Assembly (NCBI GenBank): GCA_009746045.1
Contig: RPFO01000130.1
Location: 2,460,125-2,524,124, forward strand
Direction of reading: 5' to 3'
Source: Mesostigma viride
Taxonomy: Eukaryota > Streptophyta > Mesostigmatophyceae > Mesostigmatales > Mesostigmataceae
DNA length: 64,000 bases
The notes under the pieces are model-generated. The model had not been told where the DNA came from. It searched no databases and worked only from the letters and a program-made list of their open reading frames with translations. Both the position numbers and the translations under genes were made by a program. This document shows positions 40,366 through 53,652 of the stretch, piece by piece. Position 1 is the stretch's first letter. Each line of letters starts with the position of its first letter.

Positions 40366-43293
40366 CAATTTTCCTTGTGCTGGCTGGCGATGGCAGGCAA
40401 GGTAGGCTAGAAAATTGGGATGGGGAATGCGCAGCCATGGTTTTATACGTCAAAATTTTATGTTTGAAGAGCAAGTGCGAAATTTTATGAGCTGGAGGTG
40501 CGTCAACGGAGTGATACCTGCGTGGGAGAGGTCCGTGTCGCTATGGCGACCTGGAAATGGAATGTCGTTGTAGATTTAGGTATTGTAGTATCATGCTTAA
40601 CTGCTTTACGTATTGGGTGCCTAGTGAAATCAGTTTGCTGTTCGTGGAAGGCTTGGGGTGTGGCCAACGAGCTTCTGCTGTCGCCACATCATATTGGAAA
40701 GAACGCTGGATTTTTTGCCACGGGACGTAACCGGCGATGCCGATGGTGAGGCGTTTGTTTCGATGACCGGGGTAGTACCTGCTCTCTTTCTGATGCATTT
40801 TCATGGTTGCGTTCTTTCCATTTCGCCGAATCCACCTAGTCGCAGCAAAGACATAGCGTAGCAAGGGTTTTTAAAAACGCAGATTAGCCGTGCAGGACGC
40901 CATCTTCATGGTCCTTCGCATGTCCTGTGTGAACGTCCGTTGCCCAAGGATCTGTGATGCTTTTTTCTGGAATATACTGGGCGGTGAAAGCCCCTCTGGA
41001 TGCTTGCCTGGTCACGGGTTTGGGGCGTCATTTACTGCTGTACTCGCTGACATTCATGGTGCTTTCTGCGTAAGCTGACTTGCTTCGCACGTGGATTTTG
41101 ACTGGACTGAAGAGCGCGTCTGGTAGCATGTTTACGTGGTGTATAAGGTGATCAATCAACCATTTGTTTATAGAAGGTGTGACAATAGAAGGTGTGTTAT
41201 ATATTTCTTCATCAAGCATGTCAAAAGTAATCTCCACTCGCTTACAACCTGAATTTTGCTTTGCTGGGTCTGCTGTGTTTGTGTCTCACTGTGCAGGCTA
41301 TCCCCTTGGTTGATCAACCAGGTGATTTTTGGTGGCAGCGGGGCCATATACTCTTCTTGGTGTTTTTCATCCATGGCATGTCAACCAACGCATGCATGCC
41401 AGCCCCTCCCACACCCACGCACACATGTTAGCTATACCCCACAAACCCACGCATGGATTCCAGCCACCCCCCACATGCCCGCATGCATGCCAGCCACCCC
41501 ACCAATCCACGCACGCATGCCAGCCACCCCCACACCCACGCACGCATGCCAGCCACCCCACAACCCACTTATGCATTCCAGCAACCCCCACAGCCACTTA
41601 CGCATGCCAGCCACCCCCCACCCCACGCACGCATGGCAGCCACCCCACGAACCCACGCACGCGTGCCAGCCCCCCCTTAAAACCACGCATGCATGGCAGC
41701 TCCCCACCACACCCACGCATGCATGCCACTCCCCCCGCCAACCACCCACGCATGCCAGCCCCCCGACACACGCATGGCAGCCCCCCCCACACCCACGCAC
41801 GCATGCCAGCCCTACCCCACATGCAGGCATGCATGCCAGCCACCCCCCACACCCACGCATGCATGCCAGCCCCTCCCACACCCACCCCCGCATGCCAGCT
41901 ACCCCACAAACCCACGCATGCATGCCAGCGACCCCCCACATGCACGCATGCATGCCAGCCACCCCACCAACCCACGCACGCATGCCAGCCCATCACAAAC
42001 CCGCTTATGCATGCCAGCCACCCCCCACACCCACGTACGCATGCCAGCCACCCCACACACCCACGCACGCATGGCAGCCACCCCACCAACCCACACACGC
42101 GTGCCAGCCCCCCCCTAACCCCACGCATGCATGGCAGCCCCCCACCACACCCACGCATGCATGCCACTCCCCCCCACACCCACGCACGCATGCGAGCCCC
42201 CCCACACACCCACGCACGCATGCGAGCCCCCCCACACACCCACGCACGCATGCCAGCCCCACCCCACATGCAGGCATGCATGCCAGCCACCCCCCACCCA
42301 CGCATGCATGCCAGCCCCTCCCACACCACGCCTGCATGCCAGCTACCCCACAAACCCACGCATGCATGCCAGCGACCCCCCACATGCACGCATGCATGCC
42401 AGCCACCCCACCAACCCACGCACGCATGCCAGCCCATCACAAACCCACTTATGCATGCCAGCCACCCCCCACACCCACGTACGCATGCCAGCCACCCCAC
42501 ACACCCACGCACGCATGGCAGCCACCCCACGAACCCACACACGCGTGCCAGCCCCCCCCTAACCCCACGCATGCATGGCAGCCCCCCACCACACCCACGC
42601 ATGCATGCCACTCCCCCCCACACCCACGCACGCATGCGAGCCCCCCCCACACCCACGCACGCATGCGAGGCCCCCCCACACCCACGCAAGCATGCCAGCC
42701 CCCCCCATGAAGTCATAGTGGGCACCACGGAGTCATGCTATGATTTAATTTTTTCAATTTAATAATGGGAATGACGGATGGTGCATGTGTGAACAAAGGA
42801 ATGAAAGGATTGCCACTCAATGAATATTAATTAATGATGAAAATGGGAGTTTGCATGGGAGTGTTTGGTCCTTATGGCTGGCTTGCAAAAAGCAGTACCC
42901 AAATTTCGAAGTATTTGACAGCGAAATATCTGTAAAGTATATCGCATGGTATAATTAATTAATGAATGGTACGCTGAAATTCATTGTGCGGGCTCTCTCT
43001 GCATGTGATAAACAATTTTAGCTTTGAGGGCATGCAACAAGACATGCTAGCATTGAAATGAAATTAAATTATAACATGACTTGTTGGGAGATCATGTACG
43101 ACATGTAGCATAATTACGTACATGGCCACAATTGTCCAATCAGGGCCCTCCTCTAGGTAGACTGTGCTAGGCAATTACAATTAGACAAATAAGGTCAAAA
43201 AAGGTTTAATTCTTCACCTACCTCCATCCATCCAGCAAGGGAATATGTTAGCCAGTGCTACATGATGATCTCCCAACGGAGTCATGTTATGAT
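40366..43293. mobile_element. Interspersed element E, copy A
   Basis: About 2.93 kb: a 1-kb left part, a GCATGC minisatellite (41,388-42,712) and an AT-rich 0.58-kb tail. It lacks the first ~80 bp seen in copies C and D. The right end is at ...GTTATGAT, followed by GCGAAATAG. Small frames in the left part (62-107 codons) are conserved only because the copies are nearly identical. Confidence 0.75.
41388..42712. repeat. GCATGC minisatellite inside E copy A
   Basis: About 44 units of roughly 30 bp (CCCACGCATGCATGCCAGCC with CA/C-rich linkers). Long His/Pro/Ala frames run through it in several frames on both strands, so none is credible as protein. Confidence 0.95.
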
Positions 43294-43746
43294 GCGAAAT
43301 AGTTCAGGATAAAATTTGTCAGAATTTCACTGGCGATACGAACGTAACGAAATTTCCAAGTATCCGACGCCGAAATATCATTGTTGTATCGAATGGTATG
43401 CTGAAATTCATTGTGGTTCAGTCCGAGCTGACAAATTTGTCAGAAATTTCATTTTCGATACGAACGTGACGAAATTTCCAAGTATCTCACGCTCGGAGAG
43501 CTTCCACGGTGTTCACGGGGAAGGGTCCGTTGCGCGTGGCGCACGGCGGCGGTTCGTCCCGGTCGGAATCGTCCGCTCGCGCGTCCTCCGTGGAAGGGTC
43601 TTGGCGCGTCGCGCGGGCCGGTGCGGTTGGCGCCCAGAAGGTCGACTATCGGCCTCTGGGCCGCTAGCGGCGAGTCACGTCCTCTCAAGTCGGGGAGGGG
43701 GGGCGATAGCCCCCCCTCCCCCACTTTTTTCTTGTCCCCTACTAGT
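43294..43746. repeat. Type 1 unit, 3' part (sub-repeats and U1) after E copy A
   Basis: Resumes at GCGAAATAGTTCAGG, two AAATTTGTCAGAA sub-repeats, the U1 module and hairpin, then CTTGTCCCCTACTAG. Confidence 0.88.
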
Positions 43747-44282
43747 AACTACGATTTATGACGCCCGAAAACTTTGGCCGAGGCCGTAGGCCGAAGGTGG
43801 GGCCGTCCCCCGCGCCCCCTAGCGCGGGAGCGGACGACGTCCAGGACCGTAGCGAGATGGCCAATCGCCGTAGTACAAAGAAATTCCCGAACCTTGGAGA
43901 TCGAGTCTCACATCTCCTGAACGGGTGCTGAAACGCTGAACACGTTCAGGGTTTCGCGGGCAGGTGGGGCGTCTCGCCAATCCGCGCGGCCTCAGGACGG
44001 TACGGCGCGTTGACTATTTTAACCGTCAAACAAAAAGTCGCGAACTGATATCTGTACTAAAACTTTTCGGGGCACAGGACGTGGGATGTCAAATTTGATA
44101 AGCAAGCGAGACGAAATGACAGTTATGTGCTGAACGGAAACGTTCGCGCCTGAACAGGGGAAATAGAATCAAACGAGACGGAATTTTCCGTTAGGAACGA
44201 AAACGTTCATAGCGTTGCTGACCGGAAACGCAAAATTATATTTAGTATATCGAATGGTATGCGGAAATTGATTGTGGTTCAG
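43747..44282. repeat. Type 1 unit, 5' part, before E copy B
   Basis: Near-identical to 39,830-40,365 (period 3,917 bp between copies A and B). Confidence 0.88.
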
Positions 44283-45304
44283 CAATTTTCCTTGTGCTGG
44301 CTGGCGATGGCAGGCAAGGTAGGCTAGAAAATTGGGATGGGGAATGCGCAGCCATGGTTTTATACGTCAAAATTTTATGTTTGAAGAGCAAGTGCGAAAT
44401 TTTATGAGCTGGAGGTGCGTCAACGGAGTGATACCTGCGTGGGAGAGGTCCGTGTCGCTATGGCGACCTGGAAATGGAATGTCGTTGTAGATTTAGGTAT
44501 TGTAGTATCATGCTTAACTGCTTTACGTATTGGGTGCCTAGTGAAATCAGTTTGCTGTTCGTGGAAGGCTTGGGGTGTGGCCAACGAGCTTCTGCTGTCG
44601 CCACATCATATTGGAAAGAACGCTGGATTTTTTGCCACGGGACGTAACCGGCGATGCCGATGGTGAGGCGTTTGTTTCGATGACCGGGGTAGTACCTGCT
44701 CTCTTTCTGATGCATTTTCATGGTTGCGTTCTTTCCATTTCGCCGAATCCACCTAGTCGCAGCAAAGACATAGCGTAGCAAGGGTTTTTAAAAACGCAGA
44801 TTAGCCGTGCAGGACGCCATCTTCATGGTCCTTCGCATGTCCTGTGTGAACGTCCGTTGCCCAAGGATCTGTGATGCTTTTTTCTGGAATATACTGGGCG
44901 GTGAAAGCCCCTCTGGATGCTTGCCTGGTCACGGGTTTGGGGCGTCATTTACTGCTGTACTCGCTGACATTCATGGTGCTTTCTGCGTAAGCTGACTTGC
45001 TTCGCACGTGGATTTTGACTGGACTGAAGAGCGCGTCTGGTAGCATGTTTACGTGGTGTATAAGGTGATCAATCAACCATTTGTTTATAGAAGGTGTGAC
45101 AATAGAAGGTGTGTTATATATTTCTTCATCAAGCATGTCAAAAGTAATCTCCACTCGCTTACAACCTGAATTTTGCTTTGCTGGGTCTGCTGTGTTTGTG
45201 TCTCACTGTGCAGGCTATCCCCTTGGTTGATCAACCAGGTGATTTTTGGTGGCAGCGGGGCCATATACTCTTCTTGGTGTTTTTCATCCATGGCATGTCA
45301 ACCA

Positions 45305-46627
45305 ACGCATGCATGCCAGCCCCTCCCACACCCACGCACACATGTTAGCTATACCCCACAAACCCACGCATGGATTCCAGCCACCCCCCACATGCCCGCA
45401 TGCATGCCAGCCACCCCACCAATCCACGCACGCATGCCAGCCACCCCCACACCCACGCACGCATGCCAGCCACCCCACAACCCACTTATGCATTCCAGCA
45501 ACCCCCACAGCCACTTACGCATGCCAGCCACCCCCCACCCCACGCACGCATGGCAGCCACCCCACGAACCCACGCACGCGTGCCAGCCCCCCCTTAAAAC
45601 CACGCATGCATGGCAGCTCCCCACCACACCCACGCATGCATGCCACTCCCCCCGCCAACCACCCACGCATGCCAGCCCCCCGACACACGCATGGCAGCCC
45701 CCCCCACACCCACGCACGCATGCCAGCCCTACCCCACATGCAGGCATGCATGCCAGCCACCCCCCACACCCACGCATGCATGCCAGCCCCTCCCACACCC
45801 ACCCCCGCATGCCAGCTACCCCACAAACCCACGCATGCATGCCAGCGACCCCCCACATGCACGCATGCATGCCAGCCACCCCACCAACCCACGCACGCAT
45901 GCCAGCCCATCACAAACCCGCTTATGCATGCCAGCCACCCCCCACACCCACGTACGCATGCCAGCCACCCCACACACCCACGCACGCATGGCAGCCACCC
46001 CACCAACCCACACACGCGTGCCAGCCCCCCCTAACCCCACGCATGCATGGCAGCCCCCCACCACACCCACGCATGCATGCCACTCCCCCCCACACCCACG
46101 CACGCATGCGAGCCCCCCCACACACCCACGCACGCATGCGAGCCCCCCCACACACCCACGCACGCATGCCAGCCCCACCCCACATGCAGGCATGCATGCC
46201 AGCCACCCCCACACCCACGCATGCATGCCAGCCCCTCCCACACCCACGCCTGCATGCCAGCTACCCCACAAACCCACGCATGCATGCCAGCGACCCCCCA
46301 CATGCACGCATGCATGCCAGCCACCCCACCAACCCACGCACGCATGCCAGCCCATCACAAACCCACTTATGCATGCCAGCCACCCCCCACACCCACGTAC
46401 GCATGCCAGCCACCCCACACACCCACGCACGCATGGCAGCCACCCCACGAACCCACACACGCGTGCCAGCCCCCCCCTAACCCCACTTATGCATGGCAGC
46501 CCCCCACCACACCCACGCATGCATGCCACTCCCCCCCACACCCACGCACGCATGCGAGCCCCCCCCACACCCACGCACGCATGCGAGGCCCCCCCACACC
46601 CACGCAAGCATGCCAGCCCCCCCCCAT
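45305..46627. repeat. GCATGC minisatellite inside E copy B
   Basis: Same order of variant units as copy A, so the A/B pair arose by duplication of the whole element rather than by independent expansion. Confidence 0.95.
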
Positions 46628-46932
46628 GAAGTCATAGTGGGCACCACGGAGTCATGCTATGATTTAATTTTTTCAATTTAATAATGGGAATGACGGATGG
46701 TGCATGTGTGAACAAAGGAATGAAAGGATTGCCACTCAATGAATATTAATTAATGATGAAAATGGGAGTTTGCATGGGAGTGTTTGGTCCTTATGGCTGG
46801 CTTGCAAAAAGCAGTACCCAAATTTCGAAGTATTTGACAGCGAAATATCTGTAAAGTATATCGCATGGTATAATTAATTAATGAATGGTACGCTGAAATT
46901 CATTGTGCGGGCTCTCTCTGCATGTGATAAAC

Positions 46933-47519
46933 CACTACATTTCGCCGCCTAGGACACCTTTTTTAGCGGGGAATGTGGTTCGGTCAAGTAGGGGAAAACG
47001 GTGGCAGCTCTCCGAGCGTCAGATACTTGAAATTCTCGTTACGTTCGTATCGAGAGTAGATTTCTGACAATTTTCCTCATTCGGACAGAATCGCAGTGAA
47101 TTTCAGCATCCGTCCAGTACCAAAGCATGGACCTAGCAGGAATTCCGTCAGACATCTCGGAAGTAGCAATTTTTAGTATCGACCGGACTTGCGATAGTGT
47201 TCAGTACGAATTTGGCCTCCGTCAGGTCAGCAAGCGGCGTGGGAATAAACTGAACTGAACTAAACGGTGGACTGTACTAAGAAATTCGTACTCAATTTTC
47301 GTCATCCAAATCGGAGGGAAATATTCGACCAAGGACTAGAGATTTCATCGAATTTTCAGAACTGGCCAATTGATGCCAAATGGCGCGATTCTAGATAACA
47401 AGTGTTGCTTTACTGGTATCCGACGGTGCCGAACTTCGAAATTGAATTTGTAACCCCCGCCGTATTGACGGAACCACATTCTCGCATAAATTGGGTTTCC
47501 GCGGTGGCGAAATGTAGTG
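46933..47519. mobile_element. 587-bp non-autonomous CACTA (EnSpm)-type element
   Basis: Present in copy B but absent at the same point of copies A, C and D (GTGATAAAC/AATTTTAGC). The ends are inverted repeats: CACTACATTTCGCC at 46,933 and GGCGAAATGTAGTG ending at 47,519, with CC/GG agreeing again after one mismatch. The flanking AC is duplicated (46,931-46,932 and 47,520-47,521). CACTA...TAGTG termini with a 2-3 bp target duplication are the CACTA superfamily signature. No transposase frame is present. The interior (46,999-47,110) resembles the type 1 sub-repeats in inverse orientation. Confidence 0.88.
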
Positions 47520-47803
47520 ACAATTTTAGCTTTGAGGGCATGCAACAAGACATGCTAGCATTGAAATGAAATTAAATTATAACATGACTTGTTGGGAGAT
47601 CATGTACGACATGTAGCATAATTACGTACATGGCCACAATTGTCCAATCAGGGCCCTCCTCTAGGTAGACTGTGCTAGGCAATTACAATTAGACAAATAA
47701 GGTCACTCAAAAAGGTTTAATTCTTCACCTACCTCCATCCATCCAGCAAGGGAATATGTTAGCCAGTGCTACATGATGATCTCCCAACGGAGTCATGTTA
47801 TGA

Positions 47804-48257
47804 TGCGAAATAGTTCAGGATAAAATTTGTCAGAATTTCACTGGCGATACGAACGTAACGAAATTTCCAAGTATCCGACGCCGAAATATCATTGTTGTAT
47901 CGAATGGTATGCTGAAATTCATTGTGGTTCAGTCCGAGCTGACAAATTTGTCAGAAATTTCATTTTCGATACGAACGTGACGAAATTTCCAAGTATCTCA
48001 CGCTCGGAGAGCTTCCACGGTGTTCACGGGGAAGGGTCCGTTGCGCGTGGCGCACGGCGGCGGTTCGTCCCGGTCGGAATCGTCCGCTCGCGCGTCCTCC
48101 GTGGAAGGGTCTTGGCGCGTCGCGCGGGCCGGTGCGGTTGGCGCCCAGAAGGTCGACTATCGGCCTCTGGGCCGCTAGCGGCGAGTCACGTCCTCTCAAG
48201 TCGGGGAGGGGGGGCGATAGCCCCCCCTCCCCCACTTTTTTCTTGTCCCCTACTAGT
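47804..48257. repeat. Type 1 unit, 3' part after E copy B
   Basis: Sub-repeats, U1 module and hairpin, ending in CTTGTCCCCTACTAG. Confidence 0.88.
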
Positions 48258-49237
48258 AACTACGATTTATGACGCCCGAAAACTTTGGCCGAGGCCGTAG
48301 GCCGAAGGTGGGGCCGTCCCCCGCGCCCCCTAGCGCGGGAGCGGACGACGTACAAGACCGTTGCGAGATGGCCAATCGCCGTAGTACAAAGAAAATCCCC
48401 AAACCTTGGAGATCGAGTCTCACATCTCCTGAACGGGTGCTGAAACGCTGAACATGTTCAGACTTTTGCGGGCAGGTGGGGCGTCTCGCCAATCCGCGCG
48501 GCCTCAGGACATTACGGCGCGTTGACTCTTTTCACCGTCAAACAAAAAGTCGCGAACCGATATCTGTACTAAAACTTTTGGGGGCACAGGACGTGGGATG
48601 TGAAATTTGATAAGCAAGCGAGACGAAATGACAGTTACGTGCTGAACAGAAACGTTCGCGCCTGAACAGGGGAAATAGAATCAAACGAGACGGAAAGTTC
48701 AGTTACGAACGAAAACGTTCATAGCGTTGCTGACCGGAAATGCAAAATTATATTTAGTATATCGAATGGTATGCGGAAATTGATTGTGGTTCAGTCCGAG
48801 CGGAGAAATCTTTCAGAATTTCACTGGAGATACGACCGTAACGAAATTTCCAAGTATCTGACGCTGAAATATCTCTAAAGTATATCGAATGGTATGCTGA
48901 AATTCATTGTGGTCAAGTCCGAGCTGAAAATTTGTCAGAATTTCATTTTCGATACGAACGTGACGAAATTTCCAAGTATCTCACGGTCGGAGAGCTTCCA
49001 CGGTCTTCACGGGGAAGGGTCCGTTGCGCGTGGCGCACGGAGACGGTTCGTCCCGGTCGGAATCGTCCGCCCGCGCGTCCTCCGTGGAAGGGTCTTGGCG
49101 CGTCGCGCGGGCCGGTGCGGTTGGCGCCCAGAAGGTCGACTATCGGCCTCTGGGCCGCTAGCGGCGAGTCACGTCCTCTCAAGTCGGGGAGGGGGGGCGA
49201 TAGCCCCCCCTCCCCCACTTTTTTCTTGTCCCCCTCT
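48258..49237. repeat. Type 1 satellite unit, uninterrupted variant
   Basis: D1, the GAACTGATATC-type middle (as at 26,312), sub-repeats and U1, ending CTTGTCCCCCTCTAG. Confidence 0.88.
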
Positions 49238-50356
49238 AGTGACTACGATTAACCCCAACGAAAAGATTGGGCAAACCGTGAGGCCCGAAAAGTGGCCCGT
49301 ACGAAAACCGCGAGCGCAGGGCGGCCGATAGTCAGGGCGATCCGGAGATCCGCGGTGGCGCCCAATCGGAGCAGTTGCCCGAAAAGTGGCAAACTAGGGA
49401 GATCGACTGTCACAAAGTCTGAACGGGGTCTGAAACGGCAGTTACGTCCAGATCCGGTTCAGCACTTTTGCGGGCAGGTGGGAGGCCAGCCAATGGCCGC
49501 GGCCAGATAAAAATACGGAACCCGGCACGATGTCGGCTTGTTGTGAGCCCCGTCAAACAATGTCGCGAATCAAACAACCCGCCCGCGGTTACAGGATGTG
49601 GGACGCGGAAGTACAAAAACTTCGAAGTATTGAACCCGCCGTCCCAAGTTGCGTAGAGTTCAGTGCGGCAAGTCGACGTAATGTCCAGAAAATGTTTTGA
49701 AACCGTAACACGTTGGGCGTTATGGCCGTTTTGTTGTCCGCATTTCGTTCAGAAACCGTTTTACTGAACGTTTCCGTTGCAATTTTTTAGTCAGACCGAA
49801 ATTTAAGTCTGAACGTGATCTGACTTAATTTTAGTTGAAAAGTACACGCAAAATTTGAGTTGCAGGAGCGGAGCGTAGTACGATGCTTGCTGGACGAACT
49901 TTGCGAGATTCTGAGCCGATTCTGGATTCAGCGCAGAGAGAATCTAAATTTTGCTGAAATCAAAAGTGCTACGAAATTTTGCCCTGAACGCATGCTAAAT
50001 TCGGCCTGAAATCGTTTTTGGTTGAGCGGTCACTAGTTTCGAGCAATAAAAACGAATTTAGGCCGAGTTCAGGCCGAATTTTCGTAGTTCCGAGGAATAA
50101 AAATTTATTTGGAAGATTTCCCCGTGAGGGACGGAGCGTGGGATCGACGGTGCGGCGGGCCGGCGCGAGCGCGCGCGATGGGAAGCCCCCCAAGGAAGGC
50201 CGCCGAGCGTTCGCCCCCCGGCGTAGGGGCCGGCCCGGTAGGCGGGCGCTCCGCCCGGCGGGTCGAAGCTTTCGGCGAAGGCCTCAGGGCCCCTGGTGGC
50301 GTAGTGCGTCCGAATTCGTGGGGGGCCTTGGCCCCCCCACCTTGTCCCCTACTAGT
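49238..50356. repeat. Type 2 satellite unit
   Basis: D2 part begins GACTACGATTAACCCCAACG and shares a backbone with D1 (GTTCAGCACTTTTGCGGGCAGG matches the segment after the D1 palindrome). It continues through a CTGAAC-rich middle to the U2 module and hairpin. A close copy is at 61,586-62,704. Confidence 0.85.
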
Positions 50357-51405
50357 AACTACGATTTATGACGCCCGAAAACTTTGGCCGCGGCCGTAGG
50401 CCGAAGGTGGGGCCGTCCCCCGCGCCCCCTAGCGCGGGAGCGGACGCCGTCCAGGACCGTTGCGAGATGGCCAATCGCCGTAGTACAAAGAAAATCCCCA
50501 AACCTTGGAGATCGAGTCTCACATCTCCTGAACGGGTGCTGAAACGCTGAACATGTTCAGACTTTTGCGGGCAGGTGGGGCGTCTCGCCAATCTGCGCGG
50601 CCTCAGGAATTACGGCGCGTTGACTCTTTTAAACGTCAAACAAGCTACTGGCGAATGGATCTCTCCTAAACTTTTCACCGTTTCCCGTTGCACCACTTTG
50701 GACAAGGGGACCAATCGGTGCACGCCGTTTCGAATAACGCGCTCGAATTTAGGGCCACAACGTCAATGGAATGCGATTTTCTGAACGGATGGATCAAATT
50801 TGCAGGACGGTTGGAAGGTTCAGAGCCGAACTGGCGTTCAGTCAGGGTGGTGCGAAATAGTTGAGGATAAAATTTGTCAGAATTTCACTGGCGATACGAA
50901 CGTAACGAAATTTCCAAGTATCCGACGCGAATGGTATGCGGAAATTGATTGTGGTTCAGTCCGAGCGGAGAAATTTGTCAGAATTTCACTGGAGATACGA
51001 CCGTAACGAAATTTCCAAGTATCTGACGCTGAAATATCTCTAAAGTATATCGAATGGTATACTGAAATTCATAGTTGTTAAGTGCGAGCTTAAAATTTGT
51101 CAGAATTTCATTTTCGATACGAACGTGACGAAATTTCCAAGTATCTCACGCTCGGAGAGCTTCCACGGTCTTCACGGGGAAGGGTCCGTTGCGCGTGGCG
51201 CACGGAGACGGTTCGTCCCGGTCGGAATCGTCCGCCCGCGCGTCCTCCGGGGAAGGGTCTTGGCGCGTCGCGCGGGCCGGTGCGGTTGGCGCCCAGAAGG
51301 TCGACTATCGGCCTCTGGGCCGCTAGCGGCGAGTCACGTCCTCTCAAGTCGGGGAGGGGGGGCGATAGCCCCCCCTCCCCCACTTTTTTCTTGTCCCCCT
51401 CTAGT
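50357..51405. repeat. Type 1 satellite unit, single 1,049-bp copy of the array form
   Basis: Matches the 27.3-35.7 kb array units in the GCTACTGGCGAATGG middle and in length, but stands alone between type 2 units. Confidence 0.88.
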
Positions 51406-53652
51406 AACTACGATTTAGCCCATCGCAAAAGTTTGGCAAACCGTGAGGCCCGAAAAGTGGCCCGTACGAAAACCGCGAGCGCAGGGCGGCCGATAGTCAG
51501 GGCGATCCGGGGATCCGCGGTGGCGCCCAATCGGAGTAGTTGCCCGAAAAGTGGCAAACTAGGCAGATCGAGTCTCACACGTTCTGAACGGGCTCTGAAA
51601 CGGCAGTTACGTCCAGATCCGGTTCAGCACTTTTGCGGGCAGGTGGGAGGCCAGCCAATGGCCGCGGCCAGATAAAAATACGGAACCCGGCACGATGTCG
51701 GCTTGTTGTGAGCCCCGTCAAACTGTTGCGCGAAGCATCTCTAACGAAACAAACCGTCACTTACGGCGATCAACTGCGGCTACTGGGCCCATCGCTAGGC
51801 CGAGAGCGCGCCGTTCTCAAAATTCGTAGCGTTCAGTGCGGCAAGTCGACGGAACGTCCAGAAAATGTTTAGAAGCCGTAACATTTTGGGCGTTACGGCC
51901 GTTTTGTTGTCCGCGTTTCGTTCAGAAACCGTTTTACTGAGCGTTTCCGTTGCTATTTTTTATTCAGACCGAAATTTAAGTCTGAACGTATTTTGACTGA
52001 ATTTTAGTTGAAAAGTGCACGACAAATTTGAGTTGGAGGAGCGGAGCGTAGTACGATGCTTGCTGGACGAACTTTGCGAGATTCTGAGCCGATTCTGGGG
52101 ACAGCGTTGATAGAATCTTTACTTTGCTGAAATCAAAAGTGCTACGAAATTTTGCCCTGAACGCATGCTAAATTCGGCCTGAAGTCGTTTTTGGTTGAGC
52201 GCTCACTAGTTTCGAGCAATAAAAACGAATTTAGGCCGAGTTCAGGCCGAATTTTGGTAGTTCCGAGGAATAAAAATTGATTTGGAAGATTTCCCCGTGA
52301 GGGACGGAGCGTGGGATCGACGGTGCGGCGGGCCGGCGCGAGCGCGCGCGATGGGAAGCCCCCAAAGGAAGGCCGCCGAGCGTTCGCCCCCCGGCGTAGG
52401 GGCCGGCCCGGTAGGCGGGCGCTCCGCCCGGCGGGTCGAAGCTTTCGGCGAAGGCCTCAGGGCCCCTGGTGGCGTAGTGCGTCCGAATTCGTGGGGGGCC
52501 TTGGCCCCCCCACCTTGTCCCCCTCTAGTAACTACGATTTAGCCCATCGCAAAAGTTTGGCAAACCGTGAGGCCCGAAAAGTGGCCCGTACGAAAACCGC
52601 GAGCGCAGGGCGGCCGATAGTCAGGGCGATCCGGGGATCCGCGGTGGCGCCCAATCGGAGTAGTTGCCCGAAAAGTGGCAAACTAGGCAGATCGAGTCTC
52701 ACACGTTCTGAACGGGCTCTGAAACGGCAGTTACGTCCAGATCCGGTTCAGCACTTTTGCGGGCAGGTGGGAGGCCAGCCAATGGCCGCGGCCAGATAAA
52801 AATACGGAACCCGGCACGATGTCGGCTTGTTGTGAGCCCCGTCAAACTGTTGCGCGAAGCATCTCTAACGAAACAAACCGTCACTTACGGCGATCAACTG
52901 CGGCTACTGGGCCCATCGCTAGGCCGAGAGCGCGCCGTTCTCAAAATTCGTAGCGTTCAGTGCGGCAAGTCGACGGAACGTCCAGAAAATGTTTAGAAGC
53001 CGTAACATTTTGGGCGTTACGGCCGTTTTGTTGTCCGCGTTTCGTTCAGAAACCGTTTTACTGAGCGTTTCCGTTGCTATTTTTTATTCAGACCGAAATT
53101 TAAGTCTGAACGTATTTTGACTGAATTTTAGTTGAAAAGTGCACGACAAATTTGAGTTGGAGGAGCGGAGCGTAGTACGATGCTTGCTGGACGAACTTTG
53201 CGAGATTCTGAGCCGATTCTGGGGACAGCGTTGATAGAATCTTTACTTTGCTGAAATCAAAAGTGCTACGAAATTTTGCCCTGAACGCATGCTAAATTCG
53301 GCCTGAAGTCGTTTTTGGTTGAGCGCTCACTAGTTTCGAGCAATAAAAACGAATTTAGGCCGAGTTCAGGCCGAATTTTGGTAGTTCCGAGGAATAAAAA
53401 TTGATTTGGAAGATTTCCCCGTGAGGGACGGAGCGTGGGATCGACGGTGCGGCGGGCCGGCGCGAGCGCGCGCGATGGGAAGCCCCCAAAGGAAGGCCGC
53501 CGAGCGTTCGCCCCCCGGCGTAGGGGCCGGCCCGGTAGGCGGGCGCTCCGCCCGGCGGGTCGAAGCTTTCGGCGAAGGCCTCAGGGCCCCTGGTGGCGTA
53601 GTGCGTCCGAATTCGTGGGGGGCCTTGGCCCCCCCACCTTGTCCCCTACTAG
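51406..53652. repeat. Two tandem type 2 units, 1,124-bp period
   Basis: Units start at AACTACGATTTAGCCCATCG (51,406 and 52,530) and read as identical to each other, each ending in U2 with its hairpin. Confidence 0.92.

Larger units (their letters stand above)
44283..47803. mobile_element. Interspersed element E, copy B, interrupted by a CACTA element
   Basis: As copy A, but carrying the 587-bp insertion at 46,933-47,519 in its AT-rich tail. The GCATGC minisatellite (45,305-46,627) differs from copy A by a few indels and substitutions. Confidence 0.8.

Noticed and set aside
40498-41078. 62-107 codon frames in the left part of element E as genes
   Set aside because: Identical only because the four copies are recent duplicates; the diverged copy at 36.4-37.4 kb does not keep the frames.
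41256-42762. Long His/Pro/Ala-rich 'proteins' (up to about 480 codons) over the GCATGC minisatellites
   Set aside because: Open in several frames and on both strands because the repeat lacks stop codons; the copies shift frame between units and there is no start context or splice support.
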